A DNA stretch of 64,000 nt from DASSKK01 sp035690495 (GTDB lineage Bacteria > Actinomycetota > Actinomycetes > Propionibacteriales > Nocardioidaceae), in contig DASSKK010000002.1 in assembly GCA_035690495.1 (NCBI GenBank), forward strand, positions 27,345 through 91,344, given 5' to 3'. The translations under genes and the position numbers were made by a program. The notes under the pieces were generated by a model. The model ran no database searches, had not been told where the DNA came from, and worked only from the letters and a program-made list of their open reading frames with translations. This document shows positions 53,393 to 61,293 of this stretch, one piece after another (position 1 is the first letter of the stretch; every line of letters starts with the position of its first letter).

Positions 53393-55174
53393 CTATCCGG
53401 CGGAACCGGTACCCCGGTTGGCGATCAGGGCGCGGTAGGCGACCTTACGGGCCGGCTCGGGGACTAGGCGGTAGCCACCCCGCACGATGATGTTGCGAAC
53501 GTACTGCCCGCGTGTGGTGATGCCCAAGCCGCGCAGCGTGCGCTGCAGCTCGAGCTCGGAGCGGAACAAGGCGGGCCCGCCTCGGCGGGCATAGGCCCCG
53601 GCGCCCACGCGGTAGCGGACCAGCGGTTCGGCCAGGTTCGCCGGCACCGCCCCGCCCGCGACCATGCGCGCGAACAGCAGGTAGTCCTCCAGCAGCGCGA
53701 GTTCCGTGTAGCCGCCGGCAGCCTGGACGGCGCTCTTGCGGTAGACCACGGTCGGGTGGTTGAAGGGGTCCCGGAAGCGCACCACCCGGCGGATCTCCTC
53801 GGGGTCCGTGGGCGGCGTACGGCGGCCGACCACGTCGAGGGCCGCGCCCCCGAACTCCCACAGCCCCGTGCCGGCAATGTCGGCACCCGCCTCGATCAGC
53901 GGCAGCTGCTTCTCGAACCGCTCGGGCAGGCTGATGTCGTCGGCGTCCATCCGGGCGACGATCTCGTGGGTGCAGGCGGCGAGTCCGGTGTCGAGCGCCG
54001 GCCCCAGGCCCCGGTTGCGCTCGATCACCACGTGCCGGACCGGCACCGGGCTCTCGGAGGACAGCTCCTCGATCACCGCGGCGAGCGGGTCGGGAACCGG
54101 ACCGTCCTGGACCAGCACCACCTCGCCGGGTCGGCGCGTCTGCTCGTGGACGGTCGAGACGAACGCCTCGCGCAGATAGCCCGGGTCGTCCCCGCCGTAC
54201 ACCGCCATCAGCAGCGAGAACGGCTCCTGTGCCGACGGGGCCGGCGTCGCGGGGCCGGTCCATCCGGCTTCGGCGAGCACCACGGCGTTCGGCCGGGGAG
54301 CCCGGGCTGCGGCGCGGAGACCTCTCGCGAGCCCGCCCCACAGCCTGGGCCGGTCGGCCGAGCGCGCGAACGTGCGCGCCCACCGACGCAGCGTGGACCC
54401 TCCGTAGACGAGCTTCTCCGGCGTGCTGAGCCCGTGGCTGCGCGTGAACAACCAGGCCTTGTTGCGCACCTCGAAGAAGAACCGGTCGCCGGGGTCGGCG
54501 TCGGTGGAACCGAAGACGCGGGTCTTGTGGACCACCACGCTGTCCGGGCAGTAGAGGCCGACCCGGTCGCGGATCAGCCGGGTGGAGTACTCGAAGTCGT
54601 CGTTCCACAAGAAGTAGTCGGCGATCGGGAGGCCGCGGGCGCGCACGTTCGTGGCGTCGCACATGATCGACACGAACGACGCCGACCGGATCGGGGTCGC
54701 GGCGACGTCGGCAGCCGCCCGGAGCTCGGCGCGGGAGACGCCCGGCTTGACGCGAGGGGTGTTCATCGGGTGGTCGCGGCCGTCGGTCCACACGACCCGG
54801 CTGGCGAGCACTGCGGGCCGGGAGGGTCCGGCATACCTCTCCCACGCCCGGACGAGACGCGCCGCAGCCTGCGGACGCGGGATCGTGTCGTCGTCGAGCA
54901 GCCAGACCAGGTCCGGTCGGTGGGCCAGCGCCGCCTCGATGCCCGCCGCGAAGCCTCCGGCACCCCCCGTGTTCGTGCTCAGCGACACGACCTCGATGCC
55001 AGGATCCGCGGCGGCAGCCTCGGCGAGCAGCTGCGCCGTCCCGTCGGTCGAGGCGTTGTCGACCACGACGGTGGCGACGGGTTTCAGGGCCTGGGAAGCG
55101 ATCGCGGCCAGGCACTCCTCGAGGAGATCCCGGCGGTTCCAGGTGACGACGACCGCGACGACCCTGGGTTCCAC
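53393..55174 (-). CDS. Tandem GT2 glycosyltransferase (GlfT1-like plus second GT2)
   Basis: 593 residues with two GT2 domains. Domain 1 (about 1-290): VVAVVVTWNRRDLLEECLAA, WLLDDDTIP, LWNDDFEYSTRL and VVHKTRVFG, in the style of GlfT1 (Rv3782), which adds the first galactofuranoses. Domain 2 (about 315-590): FSLLMAVYGGDDPGYLREAF, VRMDADDISLPERF-like VARMDADDISLPERF and FNHPTVVYRKSAVQAAGGY, similar to AmsE-type capsule transferases. GTG at 55174 is chosen over 55183 because TAGGGT lies seven bases before it and overlaps the other codon. First gene of the galactofuranan operon. Confidence 0.88.
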   Translation of the reverse strand: MEPRVVAVVVTWNRRDLLEECLAAIASQALKPVATVVVDNASTDGTAQLLAEAAAADPGIEVVSLSTNTGGAGGFAAGIEAALAHRPDLVWLLDDDTIPRPQAAARLVRAWERYAGPSRPAVLASRVVWTDGRDHPMNTPRVKPGVSRAELRAAADVAATPIRSASFVSIMCDATNVRARGLPIADYFLWNDDFEYSTRLIRDRVGLYCPDSVVVHKTRVFGSTDADPGDRFFFEVRNKAWLFTRSHGLSTPEKLVYGGSTLRRWARTFARSADRPRLWGGLARGLRAAARAPRPNAVVLAEAGWTGPATPAPSAQEPFSLLMAVYGGDDPGYLREAFVSTVHEQTRRPGEVVLVQDGPVPDPLAAVIEELSSESPVPVRHVVIERNRGLGPALDTGLAACTHEIVARMDADDISLPERFEKQLPLIEAGADIAGTGLWEFGGAALDVVGRRTPPTDPEEIRRVVRFRDPFNHPTVVYRKSAVQAAGGYTELALLEDYLLFARMVAGGAVPANLAEPLVRYRVGAGAYARRGGPALFRSELELQRTLRGLGITTRGQYVRNIIVRGGYRLVPEPARKVAYRALIANRGTGSAG

Positions 55175-55181
55175 AGCGCGC

Positions 55182-55187
55182 ACCCTA
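55182..55187 (-). promoter_or_regulatory. Leaderless -10 element of the galactofuranan operon
   Basis: TAGGGT, seven bases before GTG 55174. It decides the start of the tandem GT2 gene. Confidence 0.55.
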
Positions 55188-55201
55188 CCGATGATGTCGG
55201 T

Positions 55202-56704
55202 TCAGCAGGCGTGGGACAGGTCCGTGGCCGAGTTGGCGGCATACCCGTCGTGCATGTTGCCCAGCGAGCCGCCCACCGTCGACCCGGAGGGGTCCTTCTT
55301 GGTGGAGAAGCCGGTGCCCCGGGTGGGATGCTCGACCACGGCGTGGCCCGCCACCGAGGCCCGCACACCGGTGTGTGCCGCGCGGGCGGGGTGCTTCTCG
55401 TCCTTGGCTAGGGACTTCTTGATCGCGTGCGCGATCATCTTCTGGATCTTGGCGACGTCCGGGTGGCTGGTGTCGATCGCGGGCGGCACGAACGAGACCG
55501 TGCTGACCGGCATCGAGCGGGCCTTCAGCGCCAGCTGGGCGAAGTTGTCGAGCTCGGAGGCCGGCAGGTCGGTGGTGACCAGCTTCTCGCTGGCCTGCGC
55601 GATGCCCTGGAACTTGGTGATCACTGTCTTCGGCGAGAGCTGATGCAGCATCGCGCTCATCACGCACTTCTGGCGCGCCATCCGCGAGTAGTCGTCCGCG
55701 CTCTCCCGCGAGCGGGCGAACCACAGCGTCTGGAACCCGTTCAGCCGCTGGATGCCCGGCTCGAGGTAGCCGGTGATCGGGCCGCCCACGCCCCCGATCG
55801 GGATCCGGTCGCGCACGTTGAGCTCGAGACCTCCCATCGCCTGCACGAGGCTCCGGAAGCCTTGCAGGTTCACCATCGCGTAGTAGTTGATGCGCAGGCC
55901 GGTGATGCCCTCGACGGCCTCCTCGGTCGCCTCGACGCCGGGATCGGCGTACCCCTTGAAGAGGGCCTTGTTGTCCGCGGCGTACGTCGCCAGGCTGTTC
56001 AGCTCGCAGCTGGTGCCGCAGTCGTAGCCGTGCGGGAACTGCTGGGCCATCACCGATCCCTTGCGGAACGGGAAGTTGAGCATGTTGCGGGGCAGGCCGA
56101 ACAGGATCGTGCGCCCGGTCTCCTGGTCGATGCTCGCCACGGTGATGCTGTCGGGGCGCAGCCCCCACCGGTCGGAGCCGGAGTCGCCGCCGAGCAGCAG
56201 CACGTTGTAGCGGCCGTCGTGGGCCTTGGTGACCTTGTGGTGGTCGAACATGGTCCCGATCAGCCCGCGTTGCACGGCCACCAGGTGGGAGGCGAACAGC
56301 AGCGACCCGGCGACCGAGAAGCACAGCACGCCGTTGAGCCCGACCATCGCGAGCCGCTGACGCTGCTCGAGGCCCAGCGGCTGGCCGAGCCGCCAGGCGT
56401 CGAAGAACAGCAGCGCCCAGCCGATCGCGATCGCGCACAGCAGCAGCCGCACGAATCCGAGCAGCGTGGTGTTCGCCGCCGCCCAGAACGCGAAGCCGTG
56501 CCACAGGACGGTGAGCACCACCAGGAACACGAGCACGCCCAGCAGGGTCAGGAAGATGCGCAGCGCCATCCGGCCGACCCGCTTGTTGCCGGCCACCAGC
56601 TGGGCCGAGCCGGGCAGCAGCAGCGTCATCAGCAGCAGCGCCAGCGCGCGGCGGAAGCGCACCCGGGCCAGCTCGGGTTTGCGCTCCGGGAAGGCGGGTG
56701 GCAT
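55202..56704 (-). CDS. LytR-CpsA-Psr (LCP) family protein, polytopic
   Basis: 500 residues. Several N-terminal membrane helices (ALALLLMTLLLPGSAQLVAG, LRIFLTLLGVLVFLVVLTVL, FVRLLLCAIAIGWALLFF, GVLCFSVAGSLLFASHLVAV) before the LCP domain: NVLLLGGDSGSDRWGLRPDS, LFGLPRNMLNFPF, INYYAMVNLQGFRSLVQAMG and RSRESADDYSRMARQK. LCP enzymes move lipid-linked polymers onto peptidoglycan. Extra N-terminal helices are unusual for the family. Gly/Ser-rich C-terminus. GAGGGG ribosome site four bases upstream of ATG. Confidence 0.92.
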   Translation of the reverse strand: MPPAFPERKPELARVRFRRALALLLMTLLLPGSAQLVAGNKRVGRMALRIFLTLLGVLVFLVVLTVLWHGFAFWAAANTTLLGFVRLLLCAIAIGWALLFFDAWRLGQPLGLEQRQRLAMVGLNGVLCFSVAGSLLFASHLVAVQRGLIGTMFDHHKVTKAHDGRYNVLLLGGDSGSDRWGLRPDSITVASIDQETGRTILFGLPRNMLNFPFRKGSVMAQQFPHGYDCGTSCELNSLATYAADNKALFKGYADPGVEATEEAVEGITGLRINYYAMVNLQGFRSLVQAMGGLELNVRDRIPIGGVGGPITGYLEPGIQRLNGFQTLWFARSRESADDYSRMARQKCVMSAMLHQLSPKTVITKFQGIAQASEKLVTTDLPASELDNFAQLALKARSMPVSTVSFVPPAIDTSHPDVAKIQKMIAHAIKKSLAKDEKHPARAAHTGVRASVAGHAVVEHPTRGTGFSTKKDPSGSTVGGSLGNMHDGYAANSATDLSHAC

Positions 56705-56829
56705 GCGGCCCCTCTTCGGCTGGCTCGGTGGGCGTCAGTACGACGCTCCAGTATCACCAGCCACAGCTGTCACAGCGGACAGGCGCGCCGGACGGCGCCC
56801 GGACGGGGCGGGCCGCTGGCCCCGGCCTG

Positions 56830-56835
56830 TAGCGT
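56830..56835 (+). promoter_or_regulatory. Leaderless -10 element of the second LCP gene
   Basis: TAGCGT, eight bases before ATG 56844. Confidence 0.5.
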
Positions 56836-56843
56836 CTGTTCCC

Positions 56844-58007
56844 ATGGCTGACCGGCCCGGGGACGAACCCGACTACGACTGGCTCTACGGCAGTCGTCGC
56901 CGCGGCGGCGGCTCCCGCGGCGGGGCCGACCGGCCCGCCGCCGACCCCGACCCCACGCGCGTGCTTCCCACGATGAACCGGCCGCAGCAGTCGCCGCAGC
57001 AGTCGCCGCCGCCCGCCGACCGCCCCCGAACGTCCCGCCGGCCCCCGCGCCGGCCCCGCCGACGGCATCCGCTGAGGTGGGTCTGGCTGCTGGTGCTGGC
57101 CTGGATCGTCTTCCTGGTCGCGGTGCCGCTGTTCGCGTGGTCCAAGATCGACAAGGTCGATGCCTCCCCTTCGGGGGCGCGACCCGCGAACCAGCCGGGT
57201 ACGACGTACCTGCTGGTCGGCAGCGACAGCCGCGCGGGCCTGACCCGCAAGCAGGAGCTGAAGTATGGCACCGGCAAGGGGACCGGACAGCGCACCGACA
57301 CGATCATGCTGCTGCACACAGGCGCGGGGCCGAACCTGCTGATGTCGATCCCCCGCGACTCCGAGGTGCCGGTGCCCGGCCACGGGACGACGAAGATCAA
57401 CTCGGCGTTCGCCTACGGCGGTGCGCCGCTGCTGGTCAAGACGATCGAGCAGGACACCGGCATCCGCGTCGACGACTACGTCGAGATCGGGTTCGCCGGG
57501 TTCGTCGACGTGGTCGACGCGGTGGGCGGGATCAAGATCTGCCCCAAGCACGCGATGAAGGACCCGCAGGCCAACCTGGACGTGCAGGCCGGCTGCCAGC
57601 ACGCGGGCGGCAAGAAGGCGCTCGCCTACGCACGGTCGCGGCACACCTCGGCCCTCGGCGACATCAGCCGGGCGCGACACCAGCGCGAGGTGGTCAGTGC
57701 TGTCGGCCACAAGGCGGTCTCGCCGTGGTCGATCATCAACCCGGTGCGCTACTACAACCTCGCGAACGCCGGGGCGGACTCGCTGAAGGTGGGCAAGGAC
57801 ACCTCCATGCTCGCCGCGGCCAAGTTCGCCTGGGCGATGACGCACGTCAACGGCAAGAACGGGCTGACCTGCGGCGTGCCGATCTCCGACCTCGCCGTGC
57901 ACTGGGACCACGACCGTGCCCTGCGGCTGTTCCACCTGATCCAGGCCGACCGGACCGCGGACGTCACCAAGTCCTTGTGCGGGCCCTCCGGCCTCGCGAG
58001 CCGATGA
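56844..58007 (+). CDS. LCP-family cell-wall polymer transferase
   Basis: 387 residues. Pro/Arg/Gln-rich cytoplasmic N-terminus of about 75 residues, one anchor helix (WVWLLVLAWIVFLVAVPLFA), then an LCP domain with TYLLVGSDSRAGLT, QRTDTIMLLHTG, LMSIPRDSEV, INSAFAYGGAPLLVKTIEQD and ALAYARSRHTSALGDISRAR, the Arg residues that bind the lipid pyrophosphate. Rv3267-like by position. Divergent from the other LCP gene; 12 bases from the convergent purE. Confidence 0.95.
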   Translation: MADRPGDEPDYDWLYGSRRRGGGSRGGADRPAADPDPTRVLPTMNRPQQSPQQSPPPADRPRTSRRPPRRPRRRHPLRWVWLLVLAWIVFLVAVPLFAWSKIDKVDASPSGARPANQPGTTYLLVGSDSRAGLTRKQELKYGTGKGTGQRTDTIMLLHTGAGPNLLMSIPRDSEVPVPGHGTTKINSAFAYGGAPLLVKTIEQDTGIRVDDYVEIGFAGFVDVVDAVGGIKICPKHAMKDPQANLDVQAGCQHAGGKKALAYARSRHTSALGDISRARHQREVVSAVGHKAVSPWSIINPVRYYNLANAGADSLKVGKDTSMLAAAKFAWAMTHVNGKNGLTCGVPISDLAVHWDHDRALRLFHLIQADRTADVTKSLCGPSGLASR

Positions 58008-58019
58008 CCCGTTGAGGCG

Positions 58020-58580
58020 TCAGAAGCCGATGCGGCGGGAGGCGTCGCCGCGGACCGCCTTGCCCTTCTTCCTGGCCTTCTCTGCCAGGTCCTCCCGGAA
58101 CGCGTCCATCTTGGTGCGCAGCCCCTCGTCCGAGGCGGCCAGGATGCGTACGGCGAGCAGGCCCGCGTTGCGGGCGTTGCCGATCGAGACCGTCGCTACC
58201 GGGACTCCGGCGGGCATCTGCACGATCGACAGCAGCGAGTCCATGCCGTCGAGGTACTTCAGCGGGACCGGCACCCCGATCACCGGGAGCGAGGTGACCG
58301 AGGCGAGCATCCCGGGCAGGTGCGCCGCCCCTCCGGCCCCGGCGATGATCACCGCCAGGCCGCGCTCGGCCGCGCCGCTGCCATAGTCGAGCATCTCGTG
58401 CGGCATCCGGTGCGCGGAGACCACGTCGGCGGCGTAGCCGACGCCGAACTCGTCCAGCGCCTCGGCGGCGGCCTTCATCACCGGCCAGTCCGAGTCGGAC
58501 CCCATCACGATGCCGACCTTCGCGGGTGCGACAGGCTCGGTCTCGGCGGGCCCGGTTCCGACAGGCTGGGGCTCAACCAT
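58020..58580 (-). CDS. purE: N5-carboxyaminoimidazole ribonucleotide mutase
   Basis: 186 residues. Class I PurE: VGIVMGSDSDWPVMKAAAEA, VVSAHRMPHEMLDY, IIAGAGGAAHLPGM and PVIGVPVPLKYLDGMDSLLS. Converts N5-CAIR to CAIR in purine synthesis. A 20-residue N-terminal extension and a basic C-terminal tail are extra. Six bases after purK ends. Confidence 0.96.
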   Translation of the reverse strand: MVEPQPVGTGPAETEPVAPAKVGIVMGSDSDWPVMKAAAEALDEFGVGYAADVVSAHRMPHEMLDYGSGAAERGLAVIIAGAGGAAHLPGMLASVTSLPVIGVPVPLKYLDGMDSLLSIVQMPAGVPVATVSIGNARNAGLLAVRILAASDEGLRTKMDAFREDLAEKARKKGKAVRGDASRRIGF

Positions 58581-58586
58581 CGTGGA

Positions 58587-59783
58587 TCACTCACTCTCCA
58601 TGCCGAGGTCGCCGCGGAACCATGCCGCGGCGTGCCGGGCCCGCTCACGCACGTCGGCCAGATCGTCGCCGTACGCCGTCACGTGGCCGACCTTGCGGCC
58701 GGGGCGGACGTCCTTCCCGTACAGATGCACCTTCAACTCGGGGTCACGGGCGAACACGTGCGAGTAGCCCGCATACAGGTCGCCGGACAGGTCCGGGTCC
58801 TCGCCGCCCAGGATGTTCACCATCACAGTCCACGGCGCCCGCTGCCGCGGATCTCCCAGCGGCAGGTCGAGCACTGCCCGCAGATGATTCTCGAACTGCG
58901 AGGTCACCGCGCCGTCGATGCTCCAGTGCCCGGTGTTGTGCGGCCGCATCGCCAGCTCGTTGACCAGCACGCCTCCGCCCTCTGTCTCGAACAGCTCGAC
59001 GGCCAGCACCCCGGTGACGTCGAGCTCCTCCGCAATGCGCATGGCGATCCGCTGGGCCTCGAGGGCGAGGTCCGGGTCGAGTCCCGGTGCGGGGGCGGTC
59101 ACCTCCCAGCAGATGCCGTCGCGCTGCACCGACTCCACGACCGGATAGGCGGCCACCTGCCCGGAGGGCGAGCGTGCGACCAACGCGGACAGCTCGCGCC
59201 GGAACGCCACCCGCTCCTCGGCCAGCACCTCGACACCGGTCGCGCGTGCCGCCGCGAAAGCCTCGTCACACTCCCCGCCGGACCCGACCGTCCACACGCC
59301 TTTGCCGTCGTAGCCGCCGCGGGTGACCTTGAGCACCACCGGGAAGCCACCGGCCTCCTCGGCGAACCGGACCACCTCCGCGGAGTCGGCGACGACCCGG
59401 TTGCGCGGACACGGCACCCCGACCTCACCGAGCTGGGCGCGCATGACCGCCTTGTCCTGAGCGTGCACGAGCGCCTCGGGTCCGGGCCGGCACGCGTGCC
59501 CCTTGGCGGTGAGCGCTCGAAGATGATCGGTGGGCACATGCTCGTGGTCGAAGGTGACCACCGCACACCCGTCGGCGACCGACAGGAGCGTCTCGAGGTC
59601 GTGGTAGTCGCCCACCACGCTGTCCGGCACCACCTGGGCTGCCGACACCTGGGGCCCCTCGGCGAGCAGACGCAGGGGTACGCCGAGCGCCACGGCTGCC
59701 TGTGCCATCATCCGGGCGAGCTGCCCTCCGCCGATGATCGCGAGGGCCTCACCGGAGGCGGCGAAGGGCGCGCGGGAACTCAC
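58587..59783 (-). CDS. purK: N5-carboxyaminoimidazole ribonucleotide synthase
   Basis: 398-residue ATP-grasp enzyme making N5-CAIR from AIR, ATP and bicarbonate. IIGGGQLARMMAQAAVALGV, VTFDHEHVPTDHL, VVLKVTRGGYDGKGVW and NELAMRPHNTGHWSIDGAVT. GTG start follows TAGGGT by six bases. Forms a two-gene operon with purE. Confidence 0.96.
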   Translation of the reverse strand: MSSRAPFAASGEALAIIGGGQLARMMAQAAVALGVPLRLLAEGPQVSAAQVVPDSVVGDYHDLETLLSVADGCAVVTFDHEHVPTDHLRALTAKGHACRPGPEALVHAQDKAVMRAQLGEVGVPCPRNRVVADSAEVVRFAEEAGGFPVVLKVTRGGYDGKGVWTVGSGGECDEAFAAARATGVEVLAEERVAFRRELSALVARSPSGQVAAYPVVESVQRDGICWEVTAPAPGLDPDLALEAQRIAMRIAEELDVTGVLAVELFETEGGGVLVNELAMRPHNTGHWSIDGAVTSQFENHLRAVLDLPLGDPRQRAPWTVMVNILGGEDPDLSGDLYAGYSHVFARDPELKVHLYGKDVRPGRKVGHVTAYGDDLADVRERARHAAAWFRGDLGMESE

Positions 59784-59789
59784 CGCCGT

Positions 59790-59795
59790 ACCCTA
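59790..59795 (-). promoter_or_regulatory. Leaderless -10 element of purK
   Basis: TAGGGT, six bases before GTG 59783. Confidence 0.6.
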
Positions 59796-59825
59796 ACCGC
59801 CAGAACGAGAGGGTCAGGACGCGGA

Positions 59826-60158
59826 CTACGCCGAGTGCCGACTGTCGACTGCCATCGGTGGCTCCTGCTCGAACCGCAGGCCTCGCCCGCGGATCGTGCT
59901 GATCAGGCTCGGGTTGCGGGTGTCGTCGCCGAGCTTCTTGCGGACCCAGCCCAGATGCACGTCGATGGTCTTGGCGGACGTCCAGAAGGTCGTCTGCCAC
60001 ACGTCGCGCATCAGCTCTTCGCGGGTGACGATCTGCCCGGGACGGCTGATGAGCGCGTACAGCAGGTCGAACTCCTTGTTCGACATCCGGATCTCGACAC
60101 CGTCACGCCACACGCGACGTGAGTCGGCGTCGACTTGCACCCCCTGCACACTCATCAT
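59826..60158 (-). CDS. Stand-alone OmpR-type winged-helix DNA-binding protein
   Basis: 110 residues consisting only of the effector domain of an OmpR/PhoB regulator: RMSNKEFDLLYALISRPGQI, VTREELMRDVWQTTF, KTIDVHLGWVRKKLGDDTRN and LISTIRGRGLRFEQEPP. No receiver domain and no kinase nearby. ATG at 60158 lies seven bases after TACTCT; ATG at 60155 also possible. It lies 42 bases ahead of purK on the same strand and may control the purine genes or an unlinked regulon. Confidence 0.88.
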   Translation of the reverse strand: MMSVQGVQVDADSRRVWRDGVEIRMSNKEFDLLYALISRPGQIVTREELMRDVWQTTFWTSAKTIDVHLGWVRKKLGDDTRNPSLISTIRGRGLRFEQEPPMAVDSRHSA

Positions 60159-60165
60159 GAAGCCC

Positions 60166-60171
60166 AGAGTA
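60166..60171 (-). promoter_or_regulatory. Leaderless -10 element of the winged-helix gene
   Basis: TACTCT, seven bases before ATG 60158. Confidence 0.5.
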
Positions 60172-60281
60172 TGGGGACAAAACGGACAGTGTACGGGGTT
60201 TGCCCAGATTGGCCCGCATGGACTATGCCGGCGCGGGACGGCGACTAGTCACCGGCACGGGCTCGGCGCGCCCCAGCCGGC

Positions 60282-61268
60282 TCAGTGTCGGCGGACTGCC
60301 ACGGGCTCGACGACGCCGAACCCACGCAGCGGTCGCGCGGGCAGCTCACGCAGGTCGAACTCCTCCGGCGGCAGGCGCTGCGCGGTCACCGGGTCGGTGA
60401 TCACCCGGTTGCGGCGGGCCACCGAGGTCAACCGGGCCGCCAGGTTCACCGGCGGGCCGAACACGTCACCCAGCCGCATCACCACCGACCCGCTGGCCAG
60501 CCCGATGCGCACATCGGGCAGCCGTGGGTCGGCACCGATCCCGTCGATGATGCTCAGCGCGATCTCCATGCCCGCCCGGGGCTCCTCCGCGACGAACAGC
60601 ACCGAGTCGCCCAGGGTCTTGATCACCCGGCCGTGCCGCGCGGCTACCAGGTCCGCGCATCGGGACTCGAAGACCTCGACCATGTCGCCGATCTGGTCCT
60701 GGTCCATCTGGTTGGACAGCGCCGTGAAGCTGACCAGGTCGGCGAAGCCGACGGTGACGTCGGTGGTGTGCAGGTCCTCCTCGGAGGCGCCGAGGGCCTC
60801 GACCCTGCTGACGGCCGCGGCGAGGTGGCGGCGCCAGGAGTAGAGCAACAGATGCTCGAAGGGCACGCCGACCTGCTCGGCGAGCCGCAGCGCGCTGCCG
60901 ATGCGGCTGCCGGTGGCCTGCTCGCCGGACTCCAGCTGTTCCACCCGCGAGGACAACGTGGCGACCTGCCAGTCGGCGAGCCGGGCCATGGTCTGGCCGA
61001 CGGCGCGGGTCAACCGGACTGCGGTGTCGAAGTCGATCACGCCCTCGTCGACCGACTTGGTCAGCATGCTGAGCGCGGCCAGGTCGGCCTCGGTGAAGGC
61101 AGCGTGGGCTCCCGCGTCGGGGAAGCCGAGCGCGCGCCACAGTCTGCGTGCCTGCTCGATGCTCACTCCGGCGGCCTCTGCGACCGCCTCGCTGGTCAGG
61201 CCCGGGGCCTCGCCCAGAATGACGCTCTCCAGCCGCTCACGCGTGTAGCGCTCGTCGTGTCCGGCCAC
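60282..61268 (-). CDS. Class III adenylate cyclase with N-terminal regulatory domain
   Basis: 328 residues. The N-terminal 150 residues match the adenylate cyclase regulatory domain of Rv1264/Rv2212-type enzymes (a helical, pH- or lipid-responsive domain), starting GLTSEAVAEAAGVSIEQARR. The catalytic domain has VGFADLVSFTALSNQMDQDQ (first metal Asp), IKTLGDSVLFVAEEPRAGME (second metal Asp) and GPPVNLAARLTSVARRN (Asn/Arg of the transition state). Soluble homodimer expected. GTG follows CATGAT by six bases. Confidence 0.92.
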   Translation of the reverse strand: MAGHDERYTRERLESVILGEAPGLTSEAVAEAAGVSIEQARRLWRALGFPDAGAHAAFTEADLAALSMLTKSVDEGVIDFDTAVRLTRAVGQTMARLADWQVATLSSRVEQLESGEQATGSRIGSALRLAEQVGVPFEHLLLYSWRRHLAAAVSRVEALGASEEDLHTTDVTVGFADLVSFTALSNQMDQDQIGDMVEVFESRCADLVAARHGRVIKTLGDSVLFVAEEPRAGMEIALSIIDGIGADPRLPDVRIGLASGSVVMRLGDVFGPPVNLAARLTSVARRNRVITDPVTAQRLPPEEFDLRELPARPLRGFGVVEPVAVRRH

Positions 61269-61274
61269 GCCAAG

Positions 61275-61280
61275 ATCATG
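61275..61280 (-). promoter_or_regulatory. Leaderless -10-like element of the cyclase gene
   Basis: CATGAT, six bases before GTG 61268. Confidence 0.45.
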
Positions 61281-61293
61281 TCACGCCGGGTGG

